64,000 nt of DNA, taken from positions 9,186,001 through 9,250,000 of the forward strand of contig NC_087095.1 in assembly GCF_963855985.1 (NCBI RefSeq). Reading direction: 5' to 3'. Positions 23,831 through 35,421 of this stretch are shown in pieces. The notes beneath the pieces are model-generated. The model searched no databases. It saw only the letters and a program-made list of their open reading frames with translations, and had not been told where the DNA came from. The DNA comes from Ostrinia nubilalis. Its lineage: Eukaryota; Arthropoda; Insecta; Lepidoptera; Crambidae. A program made the position numbers and the translations under genes. Within the stretch, counting starts at the first letter, position 1. Each line of letters starts with the position of its first letter.

Positions 23831-25800
23831 TATTAGGTGCCACAGTGTTTAGCATGATGTGCCGTGGTCTGTAAAATATTGTTACTTTTCTGTTAGACTG
23901 TAGGCGCTCTACAATGTGTTTAAGAGTTCAGCGACTTAAACTTTCTATAAATGTTTCAATCTTCATCGCTTTACGGTTTTATTCGTATACCCGATGCGAT
24001 ATGTTACTCTTTTACATAATTTATCCATAACACTGACGCAAGTAAACTTACAACAAGGTTTCTTCCCAACAAGATTTATTGTATTTTTCTGAAAGCTTAC
24101 TTTTTCATACAAGTAATGTGTCGTATGAAGACAAAAATAAACTCGTCTACTTCTGCTTACAAGACACACTTGGGCTGTAATTCTGTGAGTAAATCACACA
24201 GCAGGTGATTCCCCCCGACCGAGCCAATCCTACCCGCGTTTTCCACAACCAAGCGATATAAATCCAGTTTCGATGTATGAGAAACAGTGTTTTATGGCCA
24301 AATCTTCCACTGAAAAGTAAATGGGAAACGATAAATAAAATCAGAATCACGTAACACAACTCTGGGAAATTCCAGTTCAGGTAATTTATGTTTTCCCTAA
24401 TTGATATTATTTGCATAAGTGCGATGGGACATTTGCTTTCAGTTTTTGCGAATGCACACTAAAAGCTTTTATTTAGTTTTACCTGTGCAATGTTTGTCAT
24501 CAAATCTTGCAAATTAATTTCAAACTGTACTTAATAATAGTTTTTATTATTTAATTTAAGCAGACTATTAAACGATTTCAAATTGCTCGTAAAACAATTC
24601 AATATGCTAACACATGTGTAAGCAATAGAAAACTCATTAAACAAGTAGTTTAAAGTCTACATAAAGTTAACTAAGTTCTGTGGACGAAGCATTCGAAGCG
24701 ATTTTTATTACTGAGAAGTACAAATAATAAATTCTTCAAATTAAACCATTAAAAAAACTTAGCTGATCTATTTTTGGTACTCGTATATGTAGAAGGATCT
24801 AGTTTATTTTTCTCTCTTCAATTTTGTAATCGTTGGCTCCCAGTTTTGTGAAAGTAATAACAACATAAGTAATGCCATTTATAATGTGGTTTAGATAATT
24901 CTTCGTTTAATATTCATCAAATTACATACGCATCGCTCTAGTGATATTAGGCAGGCAGTTTGCAGGCAGTGGCTTACAGTAATTACGAAATGATCCGTAA
25001 TACATGTGCATATTAACTGCTTTTTGCCTAATCAAAGGATAGTCATGCAAATCTATTAAAGCATTTCCTTTGATGTCAGAAATCACCGAATGCTGGCTTT
25101 GATGTCATGTACCTATTGACATGTAATAAAGTGTACCATAGACCTTACCTCTACTTGTATTGTGCTTTGAATTGAATTAATTACCGAATGGGTAATTTGT
25201 ATTGATCTGCATAATTATTGGACACGGACCGATTAATACCTGTGGTATATAAGTTACTATAATTGTAGGTATTTAAAAATAGAGTCAAAAGATGTCATTA
25301 TTGTATTTTTAAAAGTATAGTACTGCTGGCTTTGCAGATTAATAGCCACACAAATTATATTTAAAAGTTAAATGCAGTAAAAATGAATTATGTTTAAAAC
25401 TAAATATATCATTAATCGTATAACTACGACAAATAAAGGGTGTTTGTTAAAGTTTTTTTTTTGTTACACACTAAACTCAATTTTTAATGGTCATTTATCT
25501 ATTTGTTAACAAACTGTCAACTATTGCCAAAGAATTAATGATTATGATATCTACAGTTAAATAAATAAAGGAAGGAACAGTTACTATCTCACTCGAATAA
25601 ACTGCGGGTATAGTTGACACTCGTTTGATTTATGTTTACAACTTGTTACAATATTTATGTATGAACTATGAACCCATCTATTTTTTCTCTACAAAAAAGG
25701 AACTGTTTATTATTTACAAGAAAGAAAATTGACGATTTTACCACATACCTACCTACAAGAAAGCCTGTTGCCTAAGGTTTTGAATTTTCTATACCATTTG
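23831..25800. other. Non-coding stretch before the SINE
   Basis: AT-rich sequence without recognisable exons. The minus-strand frames at 23963-24169 and 24147-24416 show no family motif. A CAGGCAG word is repeated at 24951-24972. Confidence 0.5.
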
Positions 25801-25805
25801 TATTT

Positions 25806-26160
25806 GACCGCCTCTGTGGTCTAGTGGTAAGACCACCTGCTTCAGACGCAGAGGTCCCGGGTTCGATTCCCAGTGGGTTTTTTTCAAGCGATTTTTTCAA
25901 GTCCGTACTTAAATTTTAAAGGTACTTTTTTCGCCCCAGTAGGTCAATCGGTCGTCCCCGTAGAAATGCCCTTACTAAGTCTGTCGCCATAACAACAATG
26001 TTAACAGCATTGTTGTGTTCCGGCAGTTAGAGGTAAGATAGCCAGTTGCTCCGTAGTTGAGGTTTCTGGGTGAAGCTTGCTTCCACCTTCGGCCTGATCG
26101 TCACTTACCATCAGGTGAGATACAGGCCAAGAGCTTCCTCGTTGTGGATAAAAAAAATTA
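25806..26160 (+). mobile_element. tRNA-derived SINE
   Basis: The head resembles a tRNA: an A box (TGGTCTAGTGG, 25817-25827), a 7-base anticodon-like loop closed by CTGC/GCAG, and a B box (GGGTTCGATTCCC, 25859-25871). It is followed not by a tRNA end but by about 280 bp of unrelated body. The tail (TCACTTACCATCAGGTGAGA, then A-rich at 26151) is the kind of 3' end borrowed from a LINE that I associate with lepidopteran SINEs. No clear target-site duplication is visible. The head would read anticodon CAG, but it lacks the long variable arm of a real tRNA-Leu. Confidence 0.8.
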
Positions 26161-29100
26161 TAAAGAATCATCTAGAGCTCACTAAGATGTTTTATTCCTT
26201 TTTTGGTGTTTCTACTCTACGTGCTTTTAGTAACAAATTGTTTAGAATCAACTATTAATTATTATATAACTATCTCCTGTCACATAAAAAAGGTAATAAA
26301 TCTATGGCATCAGTAAGTTTGCGACTTTTCAGCGACAAAAACCAATCAGATAAGTCGCAAGATAAACGATTGTATCAAGTGAATCGAGGGTAAAATGAGG
26401 TCAGCGACCTGTGATGTGCAGATGTTTGTAGGGAGGACTCAGGACACGGCGCCTAGAAGGCTCGGATGACGTCGCGACACTGTGGCGCCACCAGTTACAG
26501 CGAACGAGATTCGGGGAGACGGGACAGTGACACCGCCAGCACCCTAATGGACTGCTTGCCTAATATTTCCCATTAAAATGTCAGTCAAGGTCCGCTTAGT
26601 GGTGATAAGTTACAAAGTTCTTGGTTTTTGCTTCTACTCTGTTTGGTGTATTTGAGTTCGTTATCAACTCTACATTCACGAGTAGTTAACACAAAACAAA
26701 GTAAATGTTTAAGTTAAACAAAATTATTAAACTAATATAATTTGTCTCGTATTTTTAAATAATCGGAGGTGCATAATCATTAAGGGTATTTCCTTTTGTG
26801 CCCTTAACTTCATTTTCTTCCAACCTACATACCTACTTACTTTTGTATCTAACAAATGAATCATTCAGATATCAATTAAAGATGACTTGAAATTAATATC
26901 TTCAATCAGAAAGAATTATTACTAAAGCGCAAGTATTGGTGGTTTTGTGCCCATTAGTATTCTTAGTCCGACGACATCGAGTCATCCATATTAAAATGTT
27001 ATCAGAAGTAATTCTGAGGGTCTCACTTTTATGTTCAAGTTCTCCCAATGCTAGCTTTTAGAATTGTAATGATGTGATTACTTCTAAATGAAGGGACTAC
27101 TTAGTATTGAACTGAACAAAAGTGCTGTTACAGGCCTAAACTTACTTGGTATACGAGAAAAATGACTGCGAAGATAGACTGAGTAGGTATTAGATATTGA
27201 TGGCTCGATAGAAGCGTCTTCTGTTGGTGTTATAACGTCGCAGTAAAGTGCGTGGAGCGCCATTCTGACACAAATAGTCTTTTTATATCCGATTCGAAAC
27301 TGATTTTATGCATCGTTTAATACGCCGCGCGCATGTCCTCATCGTAAAAGTTCCCTTTATCGTTCCACTTCTTAAGTTTGGGCGCCAATCCACTCTCCGC
27401 AGAATGATCCCATTTTCAGGATTTACCTATTTAAATTTTTATCGATCTCGTGTTTGATGCCCACGGCGACGGCGTTAGGTATCAATTTGAATATTTTTGT
27501 TGCTGAATGAGCTCTAGAAGTGATTTAATCTGCATCTATAAAAAGTTTCATTTTCTTTGAGGATCATGAGGATTGAAATTCAAGACTCTTCTGCTTTCGG
27601 AAATTATCAATAGCTCCTTATCAGCGCCTGTTTAGAGTGTGTTTGAATACAATTATTAATTTAACCTAACAAAAAAAATTACTTAGGTAACTAAGGGATA
27701 TGGTAAACCAGTAGGTACACATACTACATAATGCTGGTGATAGATACTTAGTTATAAATATACCGTAAAGGCTGAAGGATCTTGTATTTGGTGTCATCGA
27801 CCCTTAAATATGCGGGCTGCTGAGATTATGGGTTTAGTTGAATTTGATTAGATCATTATGAGAATAAATATGCGTTGTTTACTTGCTTAAGCAGCCGATT
27901 AAATTGGGGCGTCTGCGAAATGTAGAGCGACAGCAATGAGGGTTTACTTATTACAATACGATGTAGACTAAATACCTATATTATATTGGATTGTTTGTTT
28001 ACATAGGTACACACTGGATTTGCAGATGAAAATGTTTAAGTTATATAATGTATGTATCTTTTAACCCAGTTTATCGGATTATTGTTTTTGTCATTTATCT
28101 GACCGAACTATTCGAGCGCTGAACCATTTATTTTATCACAGATTTAAATATTCATACAATGACGATAAATGCGTGCTGCAGCAGCTTTGTCAAAACATTG
28201 GGAGGATTAGTTTAACACGTAAACAAAGGAAGTAAAAACCTGCTGCACGGTTTATATTTTAAGCTTGCATATTCATTATTTTATTAAAATGTATTGTTTG
28301 TTAAAATATTTTGTAACCATGGGTTAATTTATGTATCATTCAGTACAACACTAGCGACAAAAAAAACGACGTTTCCAATTTCCATTGCTGTCACGCCCAA
28401 CAAAAACAAATCAGCTAGCAATATGTAACACCTATAAAGCAAAAGTTGGGAACGCACCCACTTCCCCGACAGCGCGATAGTTGAATGATTCCGGGAGTTT
28501 CCTTCAAAAAGCATGTTTTATGGGCTGATTCAGCGCAACTTAAACGTTTGGCACGTATCCGTAATAGCCCCATCGATAGCCTGGCCGACCGAGCCCTACA
28601 TTTTTCTTAGCCTGATCTTTACAAACAAGTTGTAATGCTCCTTTTGGCTATAGGTCACCGAATGAATGGGTATGAGAATCGTTCTCTTGGAATCCCATAG
28701 ATCGCTATTGTGCGGATAACCATAATTCTTGCTTCAATTGCTACATTTGTTTCTGTGTGCGTGTTGTGTTATTTCTTCTTCCTCTTCTAAATTTCTATTT
28801 GATTCTAACGAAAAAGATACCCAAGATAAATCCCCTAATTCGGCCCCAAAATAGTATTCAGCCATCATCATTTTATTAAGCCAATTCAACAAACCGTTAC
28901 CGTTATGCAATTATTTATTTTATAACGTATACTTCAAATTTATTGTCTTAGTAACAGCTAAAAGGATAAAATACCTAGTATTATTCTTAAAAGCAGGGAA
29001 AATGTAACTTTCATATAACTTTGTTGCTTATAATATTAATAATAAACATTATAATGTATTTTAAGAGGGATAAAGGGCCTAGATTCCAAAGAGTATGGAT

Positions 29101-29250
29101 ACCGGACGACAGTAACGTTGTTTGTACCTGATCTTTGGGGTATTACCATACAAATGAGACCTTTATAATTAAAACTTACTAGCGGTTGCAAAGGGTTTCA
29201 TTGTTAATGGAGAACTCGGTTTTGTTTACAGGATTATGATAATAAATAAC
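26161..29250. other. Non-coding stretch, 3.1 kb
   Basis: Mostly AT-rich. A locally GC-richer, CpG-containing patch lies at about 26425-26545. No open frame over 62 codons and no recognisable RNA gene is seen. Confidence 0.55.
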
Positions 29251-29570
29251 ATCCCATCAAAAACAATACTTGTCAAAAAAACCAAGTCTCGCAACTCAGT
29301 TGTTCTACGGTAAAAAGTTGTGAGATCCATGTAATACCAAGTCCAGGCCAGGAAATCTTTAACGTTTTACATAAATTATTGACTTGGCCATCGCACTAAA
29401 TAATTTAATTTACACGTGTTTTCATGCGATGGCCAAGTCAATATATTTATGTAAAACGTTAAAGATTTCCTGGCCTGGACTTGGTATTACATGGATCTCA
29501 CAACTTTTTACCGTAGAACAACTGAGTTGCGAGACTTGGTTTTTTTGACAAGTATTGTTTTTGATGGGAT
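29251..29570. mobile_element. Near-perfect 145-bp hairpin repeat
   Basis: The left arm (29251-29395) and right arm (29425-29570) are inverse complements over about 145 bp with a single 1-base indel, around a 29-base loop. The outer ends are ATCCCATCAA and TTGATGGGAT. The loop-proximal part (GACTTGGCCATCGCAC) resembles the GACTTGGCGGTTGCAC word in the adjoining tandem repeat. This suggests the hairpin belongs to the same repeat family as 29572-30150. No coding capacity. Confidence 0.85.
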
Positions 29571-29571
29571 C

Positions 29572-29783
29572 TCATTTCTTTTTGTATTTTGTAGACAGCA
29601 GTTATGTATCTAGAAAACTGGACCGAAATTGAAAAATTTTACTCGACTTGGCGGTTGCACTACCGTGCCCCCAAATATCATTTCTTTTTGTATTTTGTAG
29701 ACAGCAGTAATGTATCTAGAAAACTGGACCGAAATTGAAAAATTTTACTCGACTTGGCGGTTGCACTACCGTGCCCCCAAATA
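29572..29783 (+). repeat. 106-bp tandem duplication
   Basis: Two head-to-tail copies, 29572-29677 and 29678-29783, differing at one visible base (GTTATG versus GTAATG). Each ends CTCGACTTGGCGGTTGCAC followed by TACCGTGCCCCCAAAT. The same terminus recurs at 30115-30147. Confidence 0.9.
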
Positions 29784-30150
29784 TTTTAGTTTTTCCTTGA
29801 TTCATACACCAAACACTACTTATATTCCAAATTTGAAGCTTCTAGGTCTGCTAGAAGTGCCTTAGAGTTTTGATGATCGGTGAGTCAGTGAGTCAGTGAG
29901 TCAGTGAGTGACAAAATTAAGTAACTTTGACCCGTTATAATTCTTAAACTACTGGTTCAAATTGAATGAAATTTTAAATATACCGTGTCTTTACAATGCC
30001 TGCATAGCTAATGAAAATTCAGCCTTCTAGTTTTATCCACAACGAAGTTACAGGCGGTCGAAAATGGCCTGAATTGCTTCGAGAAAAGGATGGTACGGCC
30101 GTGCCGCTTTTTTGCTCGACTTGGTGGGGGCACTGCCGTGCCCCCAGATT
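29784..30150 (+). mobile_element. Helitron-like repeat with 3' hairpin terminus
   Basis: AT-rich body with a GTGAGTCA tandem tract at 29879-29912, then a terminus CTCGACTTGG (30115) and an 8-bp GC stem with a 4-base loop (30126-30145) just before CAGATT. A stem-loop close to the 3' end is a Helitron/Helentron feature. The usual CTRR tail is not clearly present, so the class is a guess. No Rep/helicase frame is seen, so it would be non-autonomous. Confidence 0.5.
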
Positions 30151-33100
30151 AAATTTTAGCTTTTAATGTTGGATTAGTTATCTCAAAAGATTGGCAGGCT
30201 ATTCACTACAGGCAACATAGTAAAAATAATTCAAAATACGTACTTATTGTTTATTTTTCGCTTTACTCAATAAGTCAATAACAAAGCGTGGGTAACTTCT
30301 GTACATCTATCTATTATCCAAACAGGTGCCGCATAATTTTGTTTTGTGTATGTTTAATTCTGAATAACATTTACCAGGCGGAAGGGAGTTTGGAAACAAT
30401 ATGTTTTTCGCGAACGAGGAAAGGAAAGTAATAATAATACTTAAGTAGGTTCCGTAATCAACCCAACGAAGGGGAGGGACTTAATCAAAAGGGGATCATG
30501 CAGTTATGTCAGAAAATATTGAATTTAAATATTAAACGATCGAAGCAAAAAGCTAATTATCGCTGAATAACCAATAAATCTTAAGCATAATACATATTTC
30601 TTTTTAGAATCTATAAAGGAGCCACAAAAGCCATTTGTAATAATAACCTACGAATTGATAAAAGAAACGTATTGAAAACCAATTCCATAGCACAAAATCC
30701 GTGCTTCCAATACGCACACAATGGCATTTATTATTTCAGGTGCTCTTAAAAAGGAATATTTCTGTTCGCTTTATTTCCTCGTGCGGTCTTATTTCCCGAT
30801 TGAGCCAATATCTTCCATGTGTTGAGATGGGAGCGCTGCGCTGTGATTTGTTTTACGATTGGCAGAAAGGTTTTATACGTATACTTACCTACACATACAC
30901 TTAATAAAATACCTTTATCTGGGGACATAATGATTCATAATACTGCACATGCAGGTAAGACTTCTTTAGTGCTACGCTGGGTGAGCAGGTAAGGTGCTAG
31001 GTAGTTCACTAGTTGCATAAAGGTGCACAACACAATATTTCATCGTCCATCTTAATTATAAGGTGAAGTTGACAACCATTTGACAAAAACCCGTACCTAC
31101 CTAGGATTCAATTTTACTATACAAGAAAAAAAAACACCCTAGTTAATAGATTAATATCGTTGAAATATATTCAGATACTCCGTGTCCAATAAACCAAATT
31201 AAAATTTCCGAAGAGAAAATGAAAAATTATTATTAAATGAAATAACTACAGCTTTACGAAGCAGGCCACGAAGTATTGCCTGTCACGAGCGTCACGGTGC
31301 TTACTCATTATGAATTATATTTTTAATTAAAATTCCAGCAACAAATGTCTCTAAGCCTCGCCTGTAAGCTCTGATTCTGCCACAGTTTATGTGCTGACAA
31401 AGGAATCCAACAAACTGGAACGTTTCCCCACTTTTCCTCTCTTTAATTAACCAGGTTCTTACTAAATTCCGATATTTACAATTTTATTTAAGCGATTGCC
31501 AGAGTAATTAGTCAAGCCACCTTATCTTTCACAAAAGTTTTTTCGATACGCCACTAACAAGAGTAAAATATTATCTATAGAAAAAGTAATAAAGTCAGCG
31601 TCAAATGACCTTTTGCTTATCCGTTGGTCCCTTCCGCAATTTATTTTAATGAGATTAACAGCTTTCATGATAAGAGCGTGCCTGCATTTCTTTCTGCAGA
31701 ACAGTCAATTCATAGAAAAGATTTGACGGCGCCAATGAAAACAAGAATGTTGATAAAACAACGTCTCCTTGTAACTAAACGTTAACGAGTTGATTATAAA
31801 ACAAAGTTTTGTTGCCGACGTGATAAATGTTTGTAACGAAATTAATGCTAATGATTTCTCGGAACTCTATGTTATACATATTATACACATGCCAGACACT
31901 TTTAATGAAATTAACGGAGAAGTTGTAAAGTTTTGGACTGTGAGTCATTGTGATTCAAACATTAATGAAATGCAAGTTTATAACTAAGGTATAAAGTCTG
32001 CCAAGCACGTCTACAAGTCCCCAGAATGTGAGTTATCCTTTAAGAACAGTTTCTCTAAGGAATATTTGCATCGAAGAATGTCGACAGGATCTCGAGGCGG
32101 TTGGCGTGCTGTTCGAGACGCGCGGTTTATTATAACATTTATTTCGTGGCTACTCGAATAAAGTTACGGTTACTTTAAGTATCGATTACAACAAGAAAGG
32201 ACCTTGTGAGCAGTGACATTTACTTGATCCTTAAAACTGTAAAATAAAGTTACTTAGAGATATTGCAAATACAATTTCTTTCCAAAATAGTCTCGACGAT
32301 TTATACATTAGGTAAATTTTGTGGCACCTATCTAATCAAGTTTTTTATCTTAGTAGTAGAATAAACTTTGACTTTATCTCTTGCTGAATCCCACCGCCTA
32401 ATTTATTTAATGTTACTTTCTTACCTTGGATTAGTTTGAATTTTTCAGGCTCTGTAAATGAAAGCGAATAGATATTCTTTTAAGCTGGTATTTGCGGCTT
32501 TTAAAAATTCACTGTCCTTGGCCGGCAAACATTTGGAGTAAAATTCAGCTTTAACTACCATTTTTCGAGACTTGCTTTACAGAAAAAGTATTTTAGCAAA
32601 AGCTATTCGCAATGCCGTATTGTAATTTGCTTGCTTTCAAATGTTTTAACTAAAGTTAATGGTCCAATTATGTAAAAAGTTCATTTTCGTGTGACAACTA
32701 TTACCGAATATTTTGCTAACTAGGCGGGAAACTTAATGAATTATTTATTTTTATTGGAGTCGTGCCTCAGTTCTCAGTCTCACTAAAATTACTAATTCTA
32801 AACACTTTAAGAGATTTTACTAGGAACATTACAAATATTTGGAGTATGAATTTTGATTAAATACTTAAACATTCATGTCACGTCCGTTTTCAAGTCGCTA
32901 AATTATCGGCAAAATAATGGAATCTTTTTCAGACATTTTTATTGGATTGTTTTAATTTTTCTATATTTAAACGCCCTCTGACCTAAGATTTATATTTGAA
33001 CATACCTACCTATTCTGAATGACATCACCAGGGCTGAGGGAATAAATTGGAAGCGGAAATATCAGTGTCGTAATCTTAGCACAAAATAAGAGACACCTAC

Positions 33101-33830
33101 ACTTAGGCATCTACTTATAATGCTGCTGTAGATACCTATGCGGGCACAATGAGCCTAAATACCATACTTGAGACACTTTCACATAACTGTTATTAATTTA
33201 AATTTTATACCCAATTAGTAACGAAATATTTACGATAAAATCAAATTAGGGTTTTAAAAACAGCTTACATTTTCATCATGAATTTGTTTTCAATGTAACT
33301 GCCGTTTGCGCGTTATTGTGATCGACATAGATTTGCCATTAATTTAACAAAGCCCCACTTTCTCTGACAGCATTTCAATTCCCCCAAACGGACCCTTTGA
33401 TTCCTAAAAATGTCATACACGCCTCCTGCTGGGTAAACACAATGAATTAAATCAGATTAACACTTATTCGCTTTTACTTCGGGAGCTTTGTAAACGCGCT
33501 CTAATCAAGATTAGGGTGTCACAATGTAATTCTTTACAATTTGAATCTCCGACAACAAAAGCGTTAAATCCAAATAGGAGTAAACAATTTCACACGTATG
33601 TTCCAGTCTCCCCAAGTGCGGACTGATGTTATCGGCTGCCAGTATTTTATATGAACAACGGCTGCAATCTATTTTTTTATTCTTACCCCATAGCGTACAT
33701 GACATTCGAATGCAAATGTTGCATTTATGCAGACGAGATACTATGATAGATATCTTTTTATGGGCGAGGCGAAATTGACTTTTTTGAATGCTCTTAAATA
33801 GCTTTTTGATTTCGCAATTGTAACAAACTC
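30151..33830. other. Non-coding stretch, 3.7 kb
   Basis: No recognisable exon, RNA gene or intact repeat. The short + frames at 30701-30904 and 31790-31987 lack motifs. TACCTACCTA words occur at 31094 and 33004. Confidence 0.5.
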
Positions 33831-33833
33831 TAA

Positions 33834-33940
33834 GGCTGAGTTGCACCACCTAACTTTAACCGTAACTATAACGATAACCGGTGTATGAAGAAGGTTTTTG
33901 TATGAAGTGTGACAGATTTTTGATGTTAAGTGGTTTGACT
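33834..33940. mobile_element. Harbinger-like MITE, copy 3, right end lost
   Basis: Begins GGCTGAGTTGCACCACCTAA after TAA (33831-33833) and shares CCGTAACTATAACGATAACC and GACAGATTTTTGA with the other copies. It then loses similarity, and no matching right inverted end is present. The end coordinate is approximate. Confidence 0.75.
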
Positions 33941-34318
33941 GAAATCGAACTAAAAGATCATTTTACTCCTTTATGACATCTTATGAATACTCGTTATATC
34001 TGTTCTTTTATTGTAAAATATTATATCCCACGCAAGTCTTGAAAGGTTTCACATACTTTAATAGCTACTTACCTCTAAGCTCCTACGAGTAACAATGTAA
34101 ATAGTGAAACGAAATTGTAGCTCCTGCGCTAGTGTACAATAAACTAGGCAATAATGCAAGGTAATAGCGCGCTAAGTGCATTGAATGTTATTTCCTCACA
34201 CACACGGTAAAAGGCATGAAAGCTGCTCCCTGCCGGTTACGCTGACTCAGCCTGGTGTCACCGCCTGGAATCATTTAACGAAATAAGAATAGAAGGTTCC
34301 ATAATCCAATGTAGTTCG

Positions 34319-34641
34319 TTACGTTTTCACGCCTAAACTACTAAACCAATTTTGATATGGAGATAGTACTTACCTTAGCTAATTAATTCTTTTTCAAACA
34401 TATTTTAACTAAAAGAGGGAGAAATAGGGAATTAAAAGTTTGTAATGGTAATTAATCATATGTCATGTTGGTCATATGAGGGGCTTTCTGTGACTTTATA
34501 CCCAAATGGTAGTGTGGAGCTTAAAGACACTAATCTTAATGTCACTAAAATAAACACTATCACATACACAAGGACCAACGAATAGAATATTTAAAGTAAG
34601 TTGTTGCTTAGCAATGTGCGCATGATGGGCATTCTTGTGAA
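34319..34641. repeat. Decayed dispersed-repeat fragment and flank
   Basis: ACGTTTTCACGCCTAAACTA followed by AAACCAATTTTGATATGGAG is the style of a common lepidopteran dispersed-repeat tail. The rest, to 34641, is unremarkable AT-rich DNA. Assignment is from pattern memory only. Confidence 0.35.
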
Positions 34642-34830
34642 ACTAGCTTTTGCCCGCGGCTTCACCCGCGTGAAATTTAGTTTGTCACAGATCGTCATAA
34701 TTTATAGCCTATATGTTATTCTGGGTTATAAACAATAATACTGTAAAGTTTCATCAAAATCCGTTCAGTAGTTTTTGCGTGAAAGAGTAACAAATATCCA
34801 GACATCCACACAACTGTATTAGTAGGATTA
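34642..34830. repeat. Dispersed non-LTR/SINE-type repeat copy
   Basis: Runs from AGCTTTTGCCCGCGGCTTC through GTTTCATCAAAATCCGTTCA and AGTAGTTTTTGCGTGAAAG to TATTAGTAGGATTA. This word order belongs to a very abundant insect retroposon tail. A fragment of the same start occurs at about 8350. No open frame; orientation uncertain. Confidence 0.6.
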
Positions 34831-35200
34831 GGCACAACCAACGGTGCCCCCTACTCGTAGTTTAATCTATGCTTTTTGCGTGTTCTGACTGAAAGGGTTA
34901 TCACCGCTTTTTTGCAGTTTTTCATATGCGTACCCACGAGGTTTACTTTGCCGGTAGCCATTACGAACTGTGTTTATTTAAGCAAACATGTAACATAAAC
35001 ATTTCACGATTGTTGTTGTTTTACACAGACAAACATACCTTTTGAACCTAATTCCGGCTGAATAGCAAGGAGGTTTTATTGCAATTTAAACGATGAAAAA
35101 TTAACCTATGTTTTATGATATTGTACTCGTAATAAGTACTCGTATGTAATGTTTTCAATTGTTTTTATTTAACACAGCCCGGCGCTGTATAAAGTGGATA

Positions 35201-35211
35201 TCGTTCTAATT
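35201..35211. repeat. Target-site duplication, left copy
   Basis: TCGTTCTAATT here is repeated exactly at 35411-35421 and brackets the truncated LINE. An 11-bp direct repeat is the mark of target-primed reverse transcription. Confidence 0.85.
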
Positions 35212-35410
35212 CATCATCATCATCATCATTTCAGCCATAGGACGTCCACTGCTGAACATTGGCCTCCCCTAATGCTTTCCACGTTGATCGATTGGTAGCG
35301 GCCTGCATCCAGCGCTCCCCTGCTACCTTTACGATGTCGTCGGTCCACCTTGTAGGTGGACGTCCCACGCTGCGTTTTCCGGTACGCGGCCTCCATTCCA
35401 GAACCTTAAT
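35212..35410 (-). mobile_element. 5'-truncated LINE insertion (RT/endonuclease C-terminus)
   Basis: On the minus strand it encodes the last 57 or so residues of a non-LTR retrotransposon polyprotein (VLEWRPRTGKR, VGRPPTRWTDD and QQWTSYG then stop at about 35235-35405). A short untranslated tail of GAT repeats follows (35212-35229). It is flanked by the 11-bp duplication TCGTTCTAATT, so this is a complete but severely 5'-truncated insertion rather than a decayed full copy. The GRPPTRWTDD signature and GAT tail suggest an RTE-like element. Short tails of the same family lie at 43716 and 49546. Confidence 0.88.
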
Positions 35411-35421
35411 TCGTTCTAATT

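Noticed and set aside
25806..25880. A genuine tRNA-Leu(CAG) gene
   Set aside because: A leucine tRNA should have a long variable arm. The sequence lacks a proper acceptor-stem partner and continues into a SINE body and tail.
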